A stretch of DNA of 64,000 nt from Eurosta solidaginis (lineage: Eukaryota; Arthropoda; Insecta; Diptera; Tephritidae): positions 744,001-808,000 of the forward strand of contig NW_027136910.1 of NCBI RefSeq assembly GCF_040869045.1, given 5' to 3'. The translations under genes and the position numbers were made by a program. The notes beneath the pieces were generated by a model. It did not search any database and was not told the DNA's origin. It saw nothing but the letters and a program-made list of their open reading frames with translations. Of the stretch, positions 23,019 through 34,061 are shown piece after piece. Within the stretch, counting starts at the first letter, position 1, and each line of letters starts with the position of its first letter.

Positions 23019-23504
23019 TGAATACCCAGCAGAAAATGAAGAGCGGGACATTTAGTATTCACACTTGTACCAATAGCGCTTAGGTTCGAGCTAGGTATAT
23101 ATATTTAAATAAATTAATCAAAGTCTGCGACTATTTCAAAACCACCTGCCACTGAATTAGTTAAAGACGCGTTCAAAAGGCAAGATCATTGTATACCTTT
23201 TTAAAGCGTTCCTAATTGGTGTCTTAGGTGGTTCTGAAATACTCGTAAACTTGTATTAATTAATTTAAATCCGTATTGGTCAGACTTCAGCATTGTTGAT
23301 ACAAGTGTGGCTACCTACTCTCCCGATATGCATCCGATTAGCACCAGTTTGAAGGTAGTCATTAAGGGTCGTTTTAGCATCTCCAGCTAAGGTAGATCTT
23401 ATCTGGAGGATACCTACCTACCAGATAGATTAATTTGACACTTATGTTTTCACGTACACAGGGTGACCAACCAAGGGTTGAATCTATGATTGGGAAATTT
23501 TTTA
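23019..23504. repeat. Composite repeat copy 2, left segment
   Basis: It starts TGAATACCCAGCAGAAAATG exactly as at base 1 and follows copy 1 to about base 455, with an extra block of about 27 bases near 23175. It is cut at about 23505 by the Jockey-like insertion and resumes at about 24604 (AACATCTTTTGTGAATAC). Confidence 0.88.
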
Positions 23505-24603
23505 TTTATGGTAAAACTATTAAGGCGGGTGATAAACAGTCCATTTCTGCTTGGCGAGGTGATGTTTAATGTCCCTATTAGGTCCTCTCGGTATTTCCAA
23601 CCGCTATATTTAAATACATGTAGATCGAATTTTCAAATGCATGAACCTCTTCGTTGTCTGTGTCAAGATTTCAATAATCACTGCAATAAAATTGATACTT
23701 GCGACACACTTTACAGTATAAAAAAATATATACTCACTGCCTTGAACTCACATGTTTCAAAATCACATGTTAAACTAAATCTGCTCCAGTTACTTTGGGC
23801 GGGTGGCTTGGAATCACGTCTGGTCTTTCTTCGCTGCACTTAACACTTCCAATTAAAAAGGTTTATAGTTTTTCTTTAAAAACGTTATAAATTCACTTTT
23901 ATTTATAATTTAATAATTAAGCAATTAACGCGTTAACAACTTCAGCTTCTGATTTAAATATTCAAAAATTCAAAGTATTAGAAAAAATTTATATAAAGGG
24001 AGCGCGTCCGCGATTGCCGAGTAATAATTCTTGACTGGTTCGTTGCAATTATTGTGGATGACGATTGTAGTGAATGCGTGTTGGCGCCTTTCCACTCGCC
24101 GCGCACGGCTGCGCATAGGATTTTCGCCGCCGTCTGAATATTGTTGGAGGCGGCTTAAGCAACGCCCTTTCCAACCTCCCACACATCGCAGCCCTACTCA
24201 TTGTGTGTTAAATATACATCAGCTGCTCGAAATCACGTCCATTCCGACATCACTAATAATCAATAGTTAGTTTGGGCGGGTGGCTTAGAATCTCGTCCTT
24301 TCCAACCTCCCACATATCGAAGCCCTACTATTGTGTGTTAAATATACATCAGCTGCTCGAAATCACGTCCATTCCGACAGCACTGATAATCAATTCCGTT
24401 ACTCGGCATCACAGTCCATCCCGACAACTGATTCAATAATATATATATATATATATATATATACATATTTTATAATATAATTTTGCTCATTATGTATGCT
24501 TGTTAATTTCACACTGTAATTCGTATTTATATTCATTCATTCATTCATATTTAGTCTGATTATTTGTAAAATTTGTAGACTAACAAATAAATAAATAAAT
24601 AAA
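23505..24603 (+). mobile_element. 5'-truncated Jockey-like LINE insertion
   Basis: It is absent from the matching place in composite copy 1 (about 455-460). It begins inside the C-terminus of an RT frame, has a non-coding 3' region with a direct repeat of about 125 bp (near 24160-24275 and 24290-24395) and a TA microsatellite at about 24442, and ends AACAAATAAATAAATAAATA. The AAAT-rich tail and 5' truncation are typical of LINE insertions. Clean TSDs could not be fixed because both flanks are A/T-rich. Confidence 0.75.
23508..23841 (+). pseudogene. Jockey-like RT, extreme C-terminus
   Basis: The frame gives KLLRRVINSPFLLGEVMF, then NVPIRSSRYFQPLYL, RSNFQMHEPLRCLCQDFNN. Jockey/CR1-type ORF2 proteins of insects end with a similar block (FNVPxRSxR, then a short Asn/Arg segment). 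All catalytic domains are missing through 5' truncation. The stop is at about 23841. Confidence 0.6.
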
Positions 24604-26189
24604 AACATCTTTTGTGAATACACTAAAATTGGCCAAACAGCTTACTTTTTAACACGCTTTAGCTTGGCTTGTAACTATGTAACGGAATCTTTGAGCTCAA
24701 TTTTCACCGGTTTCTAGAACTCTGATTGATGTGAAACTTTGCATACGTATCAAGGACCGATGACAATGCTTAATGTGATGTTGTGGTGACATAAGGTCAA
24801 CGGCCATAAGGTCAATTGGCCTTATTACCACTTTAAATGGCCTTAAGTTTGTTTGAGACTTTGCACACGTATCAAGGCTCGATGACAATGCAATAATGTG
24901 ATGGTGGGGTCATATAAGGTTAACGGACATAAGGTCAATTGAACTTATGACCACCCCAAATGGCCATAGATTTGAAACCCTGCACATAATGCTGAAAACG
25001 CATTCCTTTTTTAATGATGGAAGTCAATGCATGGCACATCTACGAAAGAGCATACTTGAGCCCTTTTTAACACGCTTTTATTAGCTTGACCTGTATCTGG
25101 CTATGTATCTATGTATCCATGTATGCATGTAACGGAATCTGGAGTGGAGCCGAGAGCCCCGGCAATGCAGAGCTCCAAACTCCGTTGCAACTTTTGAACC
25201 ATTTTAAGATAGGTACTTTTAGCTATTGCACACCACCAGACCAAGACACCATAAAGAAGAATCGGGCACACAATGGCTGTGTAAATCCAGTAGGTCACCT
25301 TAGGGGAGAATCCCCAGGAGGTGCCAATTGCCCTCTTGCAGGTGAACAGCTCTGCTGCTGCCTTCTTGGATCGCTCCACTATATGGTCACTCCATAATAG
25401 CTAGAACGTACCCCCAATTATTGGCGGTGTAAGATTTGGTACTTTGTACCTCCTCGTGAAGAGGGCAAGCTCGGTTTTATCCGGGTTGACTTCCAAACCT
25501 GTGGTGGGTTGTACTCCTGGAGCAGCTCCAGGATGTCAGCTGGGTCCGTTGGCGTCACTGGAACCCAGGCTCTAGCCCTTGGTTGTTGAGGGGATATCAC
25601 GCGCCTTCACTACCTTGAGGTGCGCGCCTGGATATACCACCCCTACCAGCGTGACGGCGACCCTATAGATGTTTACCGACCTGGCGTCGTCACAGGCAAT
25701 TAGCTTGACATTGCCCTGGAACCACCCTGCATCAGTGTAAGATGGCGGTGGGCAAGGGTTGTCTTTCTTAACCTTAACGGTCACCGTAGCGAGCGCGGCC
25801 TCGATCCACTTCCACTGTTGTTTCGGGATCCTGCCATCTTCGCTGCTCTCGTCTATAATGCCAATGATCTGCCGACCCTTGGCAATTTCGGCGAAAGACC
25901 GCGTCCAGCCTCCCTGGGTCTTGGACCTTTTCGGTGCCGTGGGCTTGGATTCATCCATGGACCGCTGGCGTTTCGAGGTTTCATCACTCTCGACTAAAAC
26001 TTTTAAAATTACTTGAACTACAAAATTAAAAATAATTAATAGTTAAAAAAAATTAAAAAACACGCTTTTATGGCTAACCGAACTAAAAAATAGAAAATAA
26101 TTTTCAATTAAAAAGGGTTTATATAACATTAGTAGAAGGTCAAACAACCATTTATGTTAATCACCTCAAAATAAAATTAATCACCCTAA
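24604..26189 (-). mobile_element. Composite repeat copy 2 with deleted LOA-like element
   Basis: It repeats the layout of 6107-7935: minisatellite of about 2.5 units (24690-24990), RT thumb (25379-25101: AAAELFTCKRAIGTSWGF, WIYTAIVCPILLYGVLVWW), RT palm end, ORF1 remnant (25958-25520: MDESKPTAPKRSKTQGG, NVKLIACDDARS) and 5' UTR. The ORF1-to-RT deletion joint lies at the same codon (LLQEYNP) as in copy 1. The large LOA insertion at the head of copy 1 is absent here, giving its empty site. The copy is cut at about 26190 and resumes at 60737. Confidence 0.85.
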
Positions 26190-27724
26190 AATAATATTAA
26201 AAGTGCGATAATTCATTACCAAAGGCGGATAAAGCGATGAAACATGGTAGATGAGTTGAACTTATGACGCTGAATAGAAAATTAGTAAAATTTTGGACAA
26301 TGGGCGTTGCACCGCCCACTTTTAAAAAAAGGTAATTTAAAAGTTTTGCAAGCTGTAATTTGGCAGTCGTTGAAGATATCATAATGATATTTGGCAGGAA
26401 CGTTACTCCTATTACTATATGTATGCTTAAAAAAAATCGGAGAACTACCACGCCCGCTTTAAAAAAAATTTTTTTTTAAGTCCAATTTTAACAAAAAATT
26501 TAATATCTTTACAGTATATGAGTAAATTATGTCAATATTCAACTCCATTAATGATATGGTGCAACAAAATGCAAAAATAAAAGAAAATTTCAAAATGGGC
26601 GTGGCTCCGCCCCTTTTCATTTAATTTGCCTAGGATACTTTAATGCCATAAATCGAACAAAAATGTACCAATCATTTTGAAATTTGGTAGGGGCTTGGAT
26701 TCTGGGACAGTAACTTATTTCTGTGAAAAAGGGCGAAATCGGCTGAAGCCACGCTCAGTTCTTATACACAGTCGTCCGTCTGTCCTTCCGCTCGTCCGTT
26801 AACACGATAACTTGAGCAAAAATAGATATATCTTTACTAAACTCAGTTCACGTACTTATCTGAACTCACTTTGTATTGGTAAAAATTGCCAAAATCCGAC
26901 TATGACCACGCCCACTTTTTCGATATCGAAAATGGGTGTGACACCTACCATATTAAGTAGAATGAAATGAAAAAGTTCTGCAGGCCGAAATAAAAAACCC
27001 TTGAAATATTGGCAGGAATACTGTTCTTGGTATTATATATATAAATAAATTAGCGGTATTCAACAGATGATGTTCTGGGTCACCCTGGTCCACATAATGG
27101 TCGATATCTGGAAAATGCCTTCACTTATACAACTACCACCAATCCTTTTTAAAACCTCATTAATACCAGAAAGTCTAGAGTCACCCCTGGTCCACCTTTA
27201 TGACGATATCTCGAAAAGGCGACCACCTATACAACTACCACCACTCCCTTTTAAAACCTCATTAATACCTTTAATTTGATACCCATATCGTACAAACACA
27301 TTTTAGAGTCACCCCTGGTCCATCTTTATGGCGATATCTCGAAAAGGCGTCCACCTATAGAACTAAGACACACGCCCTTTTAAAACACTCATTAACACCT
27401 TTCGTTTGATACCCATATTGTACAAACGCATTCTAGAGTCACCCCTGGTCCACCTTTATGCCGATATCCTGAAAAGGCGACCACCTATACAACTACCACT
27501 ACTCCCTTTTAAAACCCTCATCAATACCTTTAACTTGATACCCATATCGTACAAACACATTCTAGTCACCCCTGGTCCACCTTTATGGCGATATCTCGAA
27601 AAGGCGTCCAACTATAGAACTAAGCCCCACGCCCTTTTAAAATACTCATTAACACCTTTCGTTTGATACCCATATTGTACAAATGCATTTTAGAGTCACC
27701 CCTGGTCCACCTTTATGCCGATAT
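26190..27724 (+). mobile_element. GTCY-microsatellite element, left half
   Basis: It starts within the family body (AAAGTGCGATAATTCATTAC) and runs through TCCGTCTGTCCTTCCGCTCG and five tail minisatellite units (TATCTCGAAAAGGCG) to 27724. The same element resumes at 60145 after the MULE and ends with CCTTACTTGTT at 60736. The 5' part is missing. Confidence 0.8.
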
Positions 27725-27734
27725 CTCCAAAAGG

Positions 27735-28010
27735 GTGCCCCCCCATAAATTCAGAAAACAAAAATTCAGAAACACACTTTTTCAGAAAACATTAGTCAGA
27801 ACCCTTTTTTCAGAAAGACAAAATTCTGAAGTCAAAACTCAGAAGTCAATTTTCAGAAATCATTATTCAGAAGTCAAGTTTCAGAAGTCAAAATTAAGAA
27901 GTCAAATTTCAGAAGTCAAATTTAAGAAGTCAAATTTCAGAAGTCAAACTTCAGAAGTCAAAATTCAGAAAGTAAAAAAATTAAATATTTATCAAAATTC
28001 AGAAACGTTT
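27735..28010. repeat. MULE left terminal inverted repeat
   Basis: After GTGCCCCCCCATAAATTCAG the arm is a run of diverged 13-15 bp units of the type CAGAAGTCAAATTT, ending near 28005. It matches the right arm in reverse complement including the non-repetitive CATTAGTCAGAACCC segment. Confidence 0.85.
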
Positions 28011-29289
28011 ATTTATTTAGAAGGTATTATGTATAAAGAAAAAGTATTACAATCTAAAATTTTAAATTGTGTGCAATGGCAAGCATGTAATTAATTAAAT
28101 CATTTTCGCGTTCATCTTTTTCAAATGAATTTACAATATTAAAAAAACGCTGGTCGAAGTTTTTATATTTTTTCTTGCGTTTTCGATATGGCTCACCTCC
28201 AGCTGGAAATTGCTGTGGTTTTGTTTCTGTTATTGCCTGTTCGTTTTTTATTTTATTTATGAAATTAAATATGTTAGGGTGTGTCCCAAATGCATTTCGA
28301 ATGGCGTTGTGCCACCCTTCTATAGCATTATTTGTTCGGGCTTCTCCCAATTTGGTGATATTATACATATTCCATAATTCGATGGGATATAACTTCTTCC
28401 GACGTTGCTGTGTTCCAGGAAGTGGAAATCCAATATAAGTTACCTCGAAATAATTTAATAAGTTTTGTATTTCGGATTTGTATTCCTTATCGTCGTTATC
28501 CACATAAAATTCCAGTTCAGATATCAATCCGAATGCATCGATCACCATTTCCTCTGGAACAAATGCAAGTGCTAGTAAATATTTTAAGTTCATCGCGAAA
28601 ATTGAACAATTTTTATAACTCGTTTGCAGCCCTATTGATTGGATATGTCTCCAAATGTTTTTGGAAAAGTGGAAAAAACATCCATGAACCAATGCTTCGG
28701 GAAACGAGTTTTTTACTGAATTAATTGCCGCCTTCTCGAAATCCAACATCACATATTTAGGTTTAAATGAGTTATAGGATTTATTATTAGGATTTTTCGG
28801 AACGAAATTTAACGGCGTTATTATGTATAGCGCAATGCGACGCGAAGAGTCACTTTCACCGAAGTGAAACCAAAATCGTATCATATAAGAGCATTCATTC
28901 ACTTCGGTGACTCTCAGTGACTATCGGTGACTGCAGGTGATTGTCTTACGTTTTTTGGTATTATATAGCGACGCAAGTGTCACGAACATTCATTTTTGCT
29001 GTCAAAATATTCACTTGCTTCTGGGTCGCGTTTGTTTCATTCACTACATTTTTTTATTGTCGTTTTTTTATCATTTTTGAGTAAAAACTGAAGAATCTTC
29101 ACATTTCGTGAAAAAAAGGTCGACATTTTCCATAGACAGCTGATAAAGGTTATATTTAGAGCTTCGTTCAATGTGGATGCATATTTCGTTAAACTTTACA
29201 GGAATAAAAAAACAAACATAAGCGAAACCTATAAAAATTATAGTCAGGGACCTAAACTGTTATTACTTTTGTAATAAAAGTCTTTCAAA

Positions 29290-29475
29290 AAAAATTATTG
29301 GTGGTATGGGCTAGAAGGTTCAATGTGGTCATTATAAATCATTCCCGAGATGGTCGAGCTTTTACGTTAATGGTGCTTGTTACAGGAACATACCGGATAT
29401 ATATCCGGTAAAGGACCATCAATCCTCATTTTCTTCAAACAGCAAAGTATATACAACAACAACAACATTGTCTTT
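29290..29475 (+). mobile_element. SINE-like 3' fragment with (AAC)n tail
   Basis: CCCGAGATGGTCG, ACCGGATATATATCCGG and AAAGGACCATCA match the element at 11735-12098, and the fragment ends ACAACAACAACAACATTG. The 5' half is missing. A second AAC-tailed segment follows at about 29490-29710 (ending CAACAACAACAACAAAAG) with a different body. Confidence 0.7.
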
Positions 29476-29769
29476 ACCGTTAATACAACAAAGAAGGTGC
29501 TGTGACTAAAATGCGCAGTAGGTATGGAGGTAAAAAACTTCAACGGAGTTCATACTATAACTAAAATGCTCTTTCCGGTGGAACCGGGATTTGCCCATAA
29601 CCGTAAAAGCCACTTGGACCTGTGGACTGTTCTGCAATCACAATAACAACTATTGAATAATCCCGCCTTTTGGATGAACTATTATTTTACCAACAACAAC
29701 AACAACAAAAGAATGAAATAAATATAAAAATTATTTTTTTCCTGAAAATACTTAGCCATGTCTCTTATA

Positions 29770-30140
29770 AGCGCTGCATATGATTTGGTGCTTTTGATTG
29801 TAATTCTCCAAATAGCTGCTCAGCTAACTCACCATCTTTCCAATATTTACGATTACGCTCACATGCATCTGCATTAGCTTTGAACCAGCTCTACTCTATT
29901 AATTCTCCGGGCAAAGGTTCTTCGTTATTGTAAAAGCAAATAAGTTCTAAAAGTTTTTGTTTTAATTCGTAGCTAAATTCCACGCCCTTTTGTTTCATAA
30001 AATTTTATACCACTATAGCATCCGTCATCTGTGAGTGTAGTATCAGACGTTGCAGGCTGTCAGCATCAAGCTCTGAGTCTTCAGTGTAAATAATTTTAGG
30101 AACAATAGCTTCAATAAAGGGTTCAGCTTCATGATGCTGT
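29770..30140 (-). pseudogene. Unrecognised gene remnant in X1
   Basis: One minus frame reads HHEAEPFIEAIVPKIIYTED and LDADSLQRLILHSQM after a splice-acceptor-like TTTTAACAG. A second, from ATG at about 29999, reads MKQKGVEFSYELKQKLLEL, CFYNNEEPLPGELIE, a TAG, then WFKANADACERNRKYWKDG. The protein-like composition across the stop suggests a decayed gene. I do not recognise the family; it could be captured host sequence or a Harbinger accessory gene. Confidence 0.4.
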
Positions 30141-30232
30141 TAAAACAAAGTAGCTGTTAAATAGCGTCTAATGAAATATATATTCCACTTATGTACATTA
30201 AAAACTTGACGATGATGTTCTCTAATAAACTT

Positions 30233-30459
30233 AAGCTGGAGTCATTGGTGCCGTATGTCGTATCGTTGTATCCGTATCCCTAACGTAATCAGCTGTTTAT
30301 CGTTACGACGATAAACCAAAACCCAATTGGTTGGCTACGATACGGTTACGACCTTAGCGGCACCAATAATCGATTGCATTGATTCTCATAAGGTTGGTCG
30401 AATCAGCTGTTAAAAGGTTACCGATACGGTTACCGATAAAGCACCAATGTCTCCAGCTT
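30233..30459. mobile_element. 227-bp MITE inside X1
   Basis: AAGCTGGAGTCATTGGTGCC at the left is mirrored at the right (GCACCAATGTCTCCAGCTT) with one mismatch. The arms contain repeated CGTATCGGTAACCG-type motifs and AATCAGCTG near the centre on both sides. It is non-coding. Confidence 0.75.
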
Positions 30460-32156
30460 TATGTTCTACTCGCAGTCAGTTTAAAAACACTACTCGAAAA
30501 GGCTGCAAGCATGCCAAAACACTGCCCTCGGAATTGCCACGGAATGTACCATATTAAATAGTTATGCAAAAGAGCATATCAAAAACTGTTTACTTTTTTG
30601 CTGATTTGCCGGAAACCGACACCCTAGCAAGCTACTTGTGAATATTCGGCACTTTTAAAAACACAATCAATATTATTGAAATCGTTTAGTACTGTTTTTT
30701 ATCTATTTACACTACAGGTGTTTCCCTGTAATATTGCCAGCTCGTTACAACGATGTTATTCCGAAAAAATTGCACTGCAAACTTTTCCGAAATAACAAAA
30801 GTAATAAGTGGCTTGACAGTCTCAGTGAATACTCAGTGAATACGTAGTGACTACGTAAGAGAACGAACGCCAATACGTAAGAAGTTATAAAATACGAATT
30901 CTGGGTGAATGTGAATGTGAGTGAATGCGACGCAAACATTCACGGTGACATACATAATAAGGGCCTAAAGCACGTGTTCGCCTGACGGTGCGCATCATTT
31001 GATCGACTGAAGGGAGAATCGGTCTAACAGCTGTATTTGCATTTGATATAATCTGTCCTACAATATCTCTCGTGCTACTACACTCTTCCGCAGCCTTCCG
31101 TTTTAAGTCTTTTGCCAATCGATAACATTCCACTTTCCTAGCATCTGGTGCATGTAAATGTATGCCTGTTATCTTCATGTTGTCATTATTTTCACCTGGT
31201 TCCACGTTGTTATATGGAATTAATCTCGCACCACAATTCGATTCACGTTTTTTTACTAAAACACATTCACGAAAGTGAAAAAACTTCAAATTTTGTGAAT
31301 TAGAATTAAGTTCTTACTTGCTACAGAAAAAATAATCTGTTTCATTATATGACCTATCGAATGTATATTCAAATCCATCTAAGAAAATGTTAGGATGTTT
31401 GTTCTTATGACTTATAATGCAGTCCATTTTGATAATACGTGTTAACTAATTTTAAATCACATTGATATGAATTCGAGCTCGTAGTAAATAAATATCGTAG
31501 TGGTTCGATTATGAGAAAAATTGTTCTCGAAAACTGTAAAACAGAGTAGGTGAGAGTTATTCGAAGACGAATAAAAAAAAATCTATTAAGTTTTGCCCTC
31601 GTCTTCTCCTCGCCCAATAGCTTGTGTATCAAAGCGCATATATTTACAAAGTCACCTGTTTAATGGCGTTATTATGTATAACGCAAAGCGACGCGAAGAG
31701 TCACTTTCACCCAAGTGAAACCAAATTCGTATCATATAAGAGCATTCATTCACTTCGGTGACTCTCCGTGACTATCGGTGACTGTAGGTGATTGTCTTAC
31801 GTTTTTTCGTATTATATAGCGACGCAAAGTGTCACGGAAACTCATTTTTGCTGTCAAAATATTCACTTGCTTCTGGGTCGCGTTTGAGGTATTCACTTGG
31901 GTGAACATTTGCTCGTTATGTTCAAAGACATGAAAAAGCAACATAAGTTTCGCTGTAAAAAGTAAAAAATTGTAGTATCGTTTGGCACAGATGAGGTATG
32001 TTCAAACTAATAGTAGTTACAGTTGAATTGCAACCCAGCCAGCTGTTGTGTATGTCAAATTAAAATAAGTGTGGGAAAACAATTACTGAAAGCTGGAGTA
32101 ATTATTAAAGTTAAAATATTATTCAAAATTCATGGAAAAACACAAAATAAAAAGAA

Positions 32157-34061
32157 ATGAGTGGCTTAAAAACCGGAAAAATGTAAGTAAATTTATAAGT
32201 TTGTATACTTATATGAAGCGAGCATGCAAGATAAAGGTCTAGAACAGCGGCTGACTACTAATACCCGTCCATAAATATGGGAAGTGAGCGGAATACGACT
32301 TAAAACTCGTCCCAAAATATCGGGAGAGCTGTCCAAAGACGCGCAATGAACCCAGGATCAATAATCGGAAAGCAGAAATTTAATTTTATTTCCTTAGAGC
32401 GGAAGAAATTTGGAAATTTTCATGTGGTTGAATTTTGATGGTTTTTACCCACAAAAAAACCGTGTGTAAAAGTGTTTTGCGCGGATTTAGTTTTGATGTC
32501 CAAACCGGTATTCGACCCACCCTGGGTAATTTTTTAATTTTGATGAGAGGTGTTCTGCTCAAAAGTACTATGGATCCCACCCCGGTTTCGGAGCGCTCCT
32601 GGGCAATGTTTAAGTTTTTTGGAAATATCTTTTGACAGAAATCAAATTTTTAATTTCCTCTTTCGAGGTCGTCGTCCTGGGTGCAAAACTCTTCATTTGA
32701 CAGTCATTCCGATATTTTTAGACGAGTTTTAGGAGTTGTGAGATAAAGTAAAGAATTACCCCCGGTAAATTTAAGGGTAAGAGTCTAGAACCGGGTTGAC
32801 TATTAATACGCGTCCAAAAATATGGATAGAGATTTCAAAATACGCGTATTGTCCTCGAAAAAAATAATCCGAAAGCGAAAAAGAAAAATTGTATCTCTGC
32901 CCAGAGATGTTTGCAGTTGAAGTTGGCAGGGTATTTTATAAACGCAGCGATATTTCTGGGCGCATATTAGCAGTCGACCCCTGTTCTAGACCATTATCAA
33001 TTTACGACTTGCAATATTATGCTTAGACAGAAGAGTCTGAAATACACATGATATGATTTATAATTTTGCAGGTATAAAAAAACTACCAATCAACAATTCG
33101 ACATTCTCTCCAAGGAAATGGAGAGAAATGTTGATATAGCAAGAGGTGCCCCTGTGTATGGCGGTAGCAAAGCCGTCTTTGATCGGAAGTGGTAGGAGAT
33201 AGCGGTGAAGCTAAATTCGGCCGGACCCCCAAGTCGAAGTGTGAATGAGTGGAAGAAGGTAAGTCATGCGTTTGTTGAGATAGAGAGTTTTGGAAAGGGC
33301 AGACAATATAAGGTTATATTTAAGAATAGACCTTTGAAGTTTTTTTTAATGAAAAATTAACGTGGTCGTTAATCAATTTTTCTGTATTTTATCCTGTCTG
33401 TTAAGTAATAACAACGCCAAACTTTTTTTAACAGCTAGTTTCCATACTATCACTAAAATTTTGTGTACAACTTTAGGTCTGGACCGACATGCGCAATCGA
33501 ACGAAAAGAAAAATTTCTAAGAACAGAAATGAAATTCGCGCTACTGGAGGTGGTCCATTTTGTGAAAGTCCGTTGACAGCAATGGAACAGACCATTGACC
33601 AAATTGTCAATTTGAACGCATCGCCGGATCCAAGTGGTCGTGACTTTGGTGTGGAACCGTCGCAAGCCACTACTTCGGCGCAAAGTTCATCACAAATCGC
33701 CACTAAAATTTCGACCCAGGATGCCTTTCAACATGCAACGGAAGGCGCCATTCAGTCGTCTGATTCTCCAATCGAATGTGGACAGGCGTTATCATTGCAC
33801 ATACCAAGCAACGACAATAGTAACTTAACTCCACCAGAAATCCAGCAAATCTATAACAAAAAGAAATCAGGACAGCGTAAACGGAGAAGAACGGAGTTAT
33901 TAGAAGAAGAAATCGAAAACCATAAACTTTTATTAGATATTTTTAGGTCGCAAGTTGAAATTATGAAGAGAGTGGCTGAAGCCGTAGACCGGCAAGCTAT
34001 TGCAGCTGAAAAATTATGTAGGCTCATTGAAGAAAGAAACAATATTGTTTTGCCATTTTAA
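32157..34061 (+). pseudogene. Harbinger Myb/SANT-like protein, one in-frame stop
   Basis: Three exons: 32157-32182 (MSGLKTGKM), 33072-33258 and 33477-34061, with GT/AG introns. Exon 2 has NQQFDILSKEMERNVDIARG, then GGSKAVFDRKW, SVNEWKKV; exon 3 continues VWTDMRNRTKRKISK. This is the Myb/SANT-like DNA-binding domain of the second PIF/Harbinger protein, which works with the transposase. The C-terminus has KKKSGQRKRRRTELLEEEIE and a coiled-coil-like segment ending EERNNIVLPF. A TAG at 33193-33195 after RKW interrupts the domain where Lys or Glu is usual, so this allele is probably dead. Intron 1 (32183-33071) contains element Y1. The gene converges on the transposase. Confidence 0.8.
32236..32992. 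mobile_element. Inverted-repeat element Y1 in a Myb-gene intron
   Basis: GGTCTAGAACAG at 32236 and CTGTTCTAGACC ending at 32992 bound 757 bp. The arms remain similar for about 45 bp (CGACTGCTAATA-type motifs, then CCATAAATAT). A related body with GAAACCGGGGTGGGATCCAT lies at 38880-39250. No protein is encoded and the family is unknown to me. Confidence 0.7.

Larger units (their letters stand above)
28813..30965. mobile_element. Element X1, PIF/Harbinger-like, 2153 bp
   Basis: TAA at 28810-28812 and 30966-30968 flanks ends CGGCGTTATTATGTAT and (reverse complement) GGCCCTTATTATGTAT. TWA 3-bp duplications suit PIF/Harbinger. Both ends carry GTGACT/AGTGAA-rich blocks of about 240 bp that recur at 31664-31900 and 56950-57228. 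The interior holds SINE-like sequence, a MITE and a gene remnant, and no transposase, so it is non-autonomous. Confidence 0.8.
28054..31427 (-). pseudogene. MULE transposase (FLYWCH N-terminus), split by X1
   Basis: Exon 1 (31427-31318) encodes MDCIISHKNKHPNIFLDGF, then YFFCS. Intron 31316-31256 (GTAAG..TTTTAG) joins it to KKRESNCGARLIPYN and HLHAPD, a FLYWCH-type zinc finger. Exon 2 is cut at 30966 by X1 and resumes at 28812; removing X1 and one TAA gives a continuous frame (RTRAL to NFVPKN). Then come KYVMLDFEKAAINSVK and GCFFHFSKNIWRHIQS of the MULE domain, and ARTNNAIEGWHNAIRN near the C-terminus. About 110 residues usual in this family, including the first catalytic Asp block (DGTFK), are missing between NPNN and FKPK, so the protein was already inactive before X1 arrived. 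Confidence 0.85.

Noticed and set aside
27745..28005. CRISPR-like short direct repeats
   Set aside because: Units are contiguous and diverged, with no unique spacers or cas genes, and they are mirrored at 59.8-60.1 kb as transposon ends.
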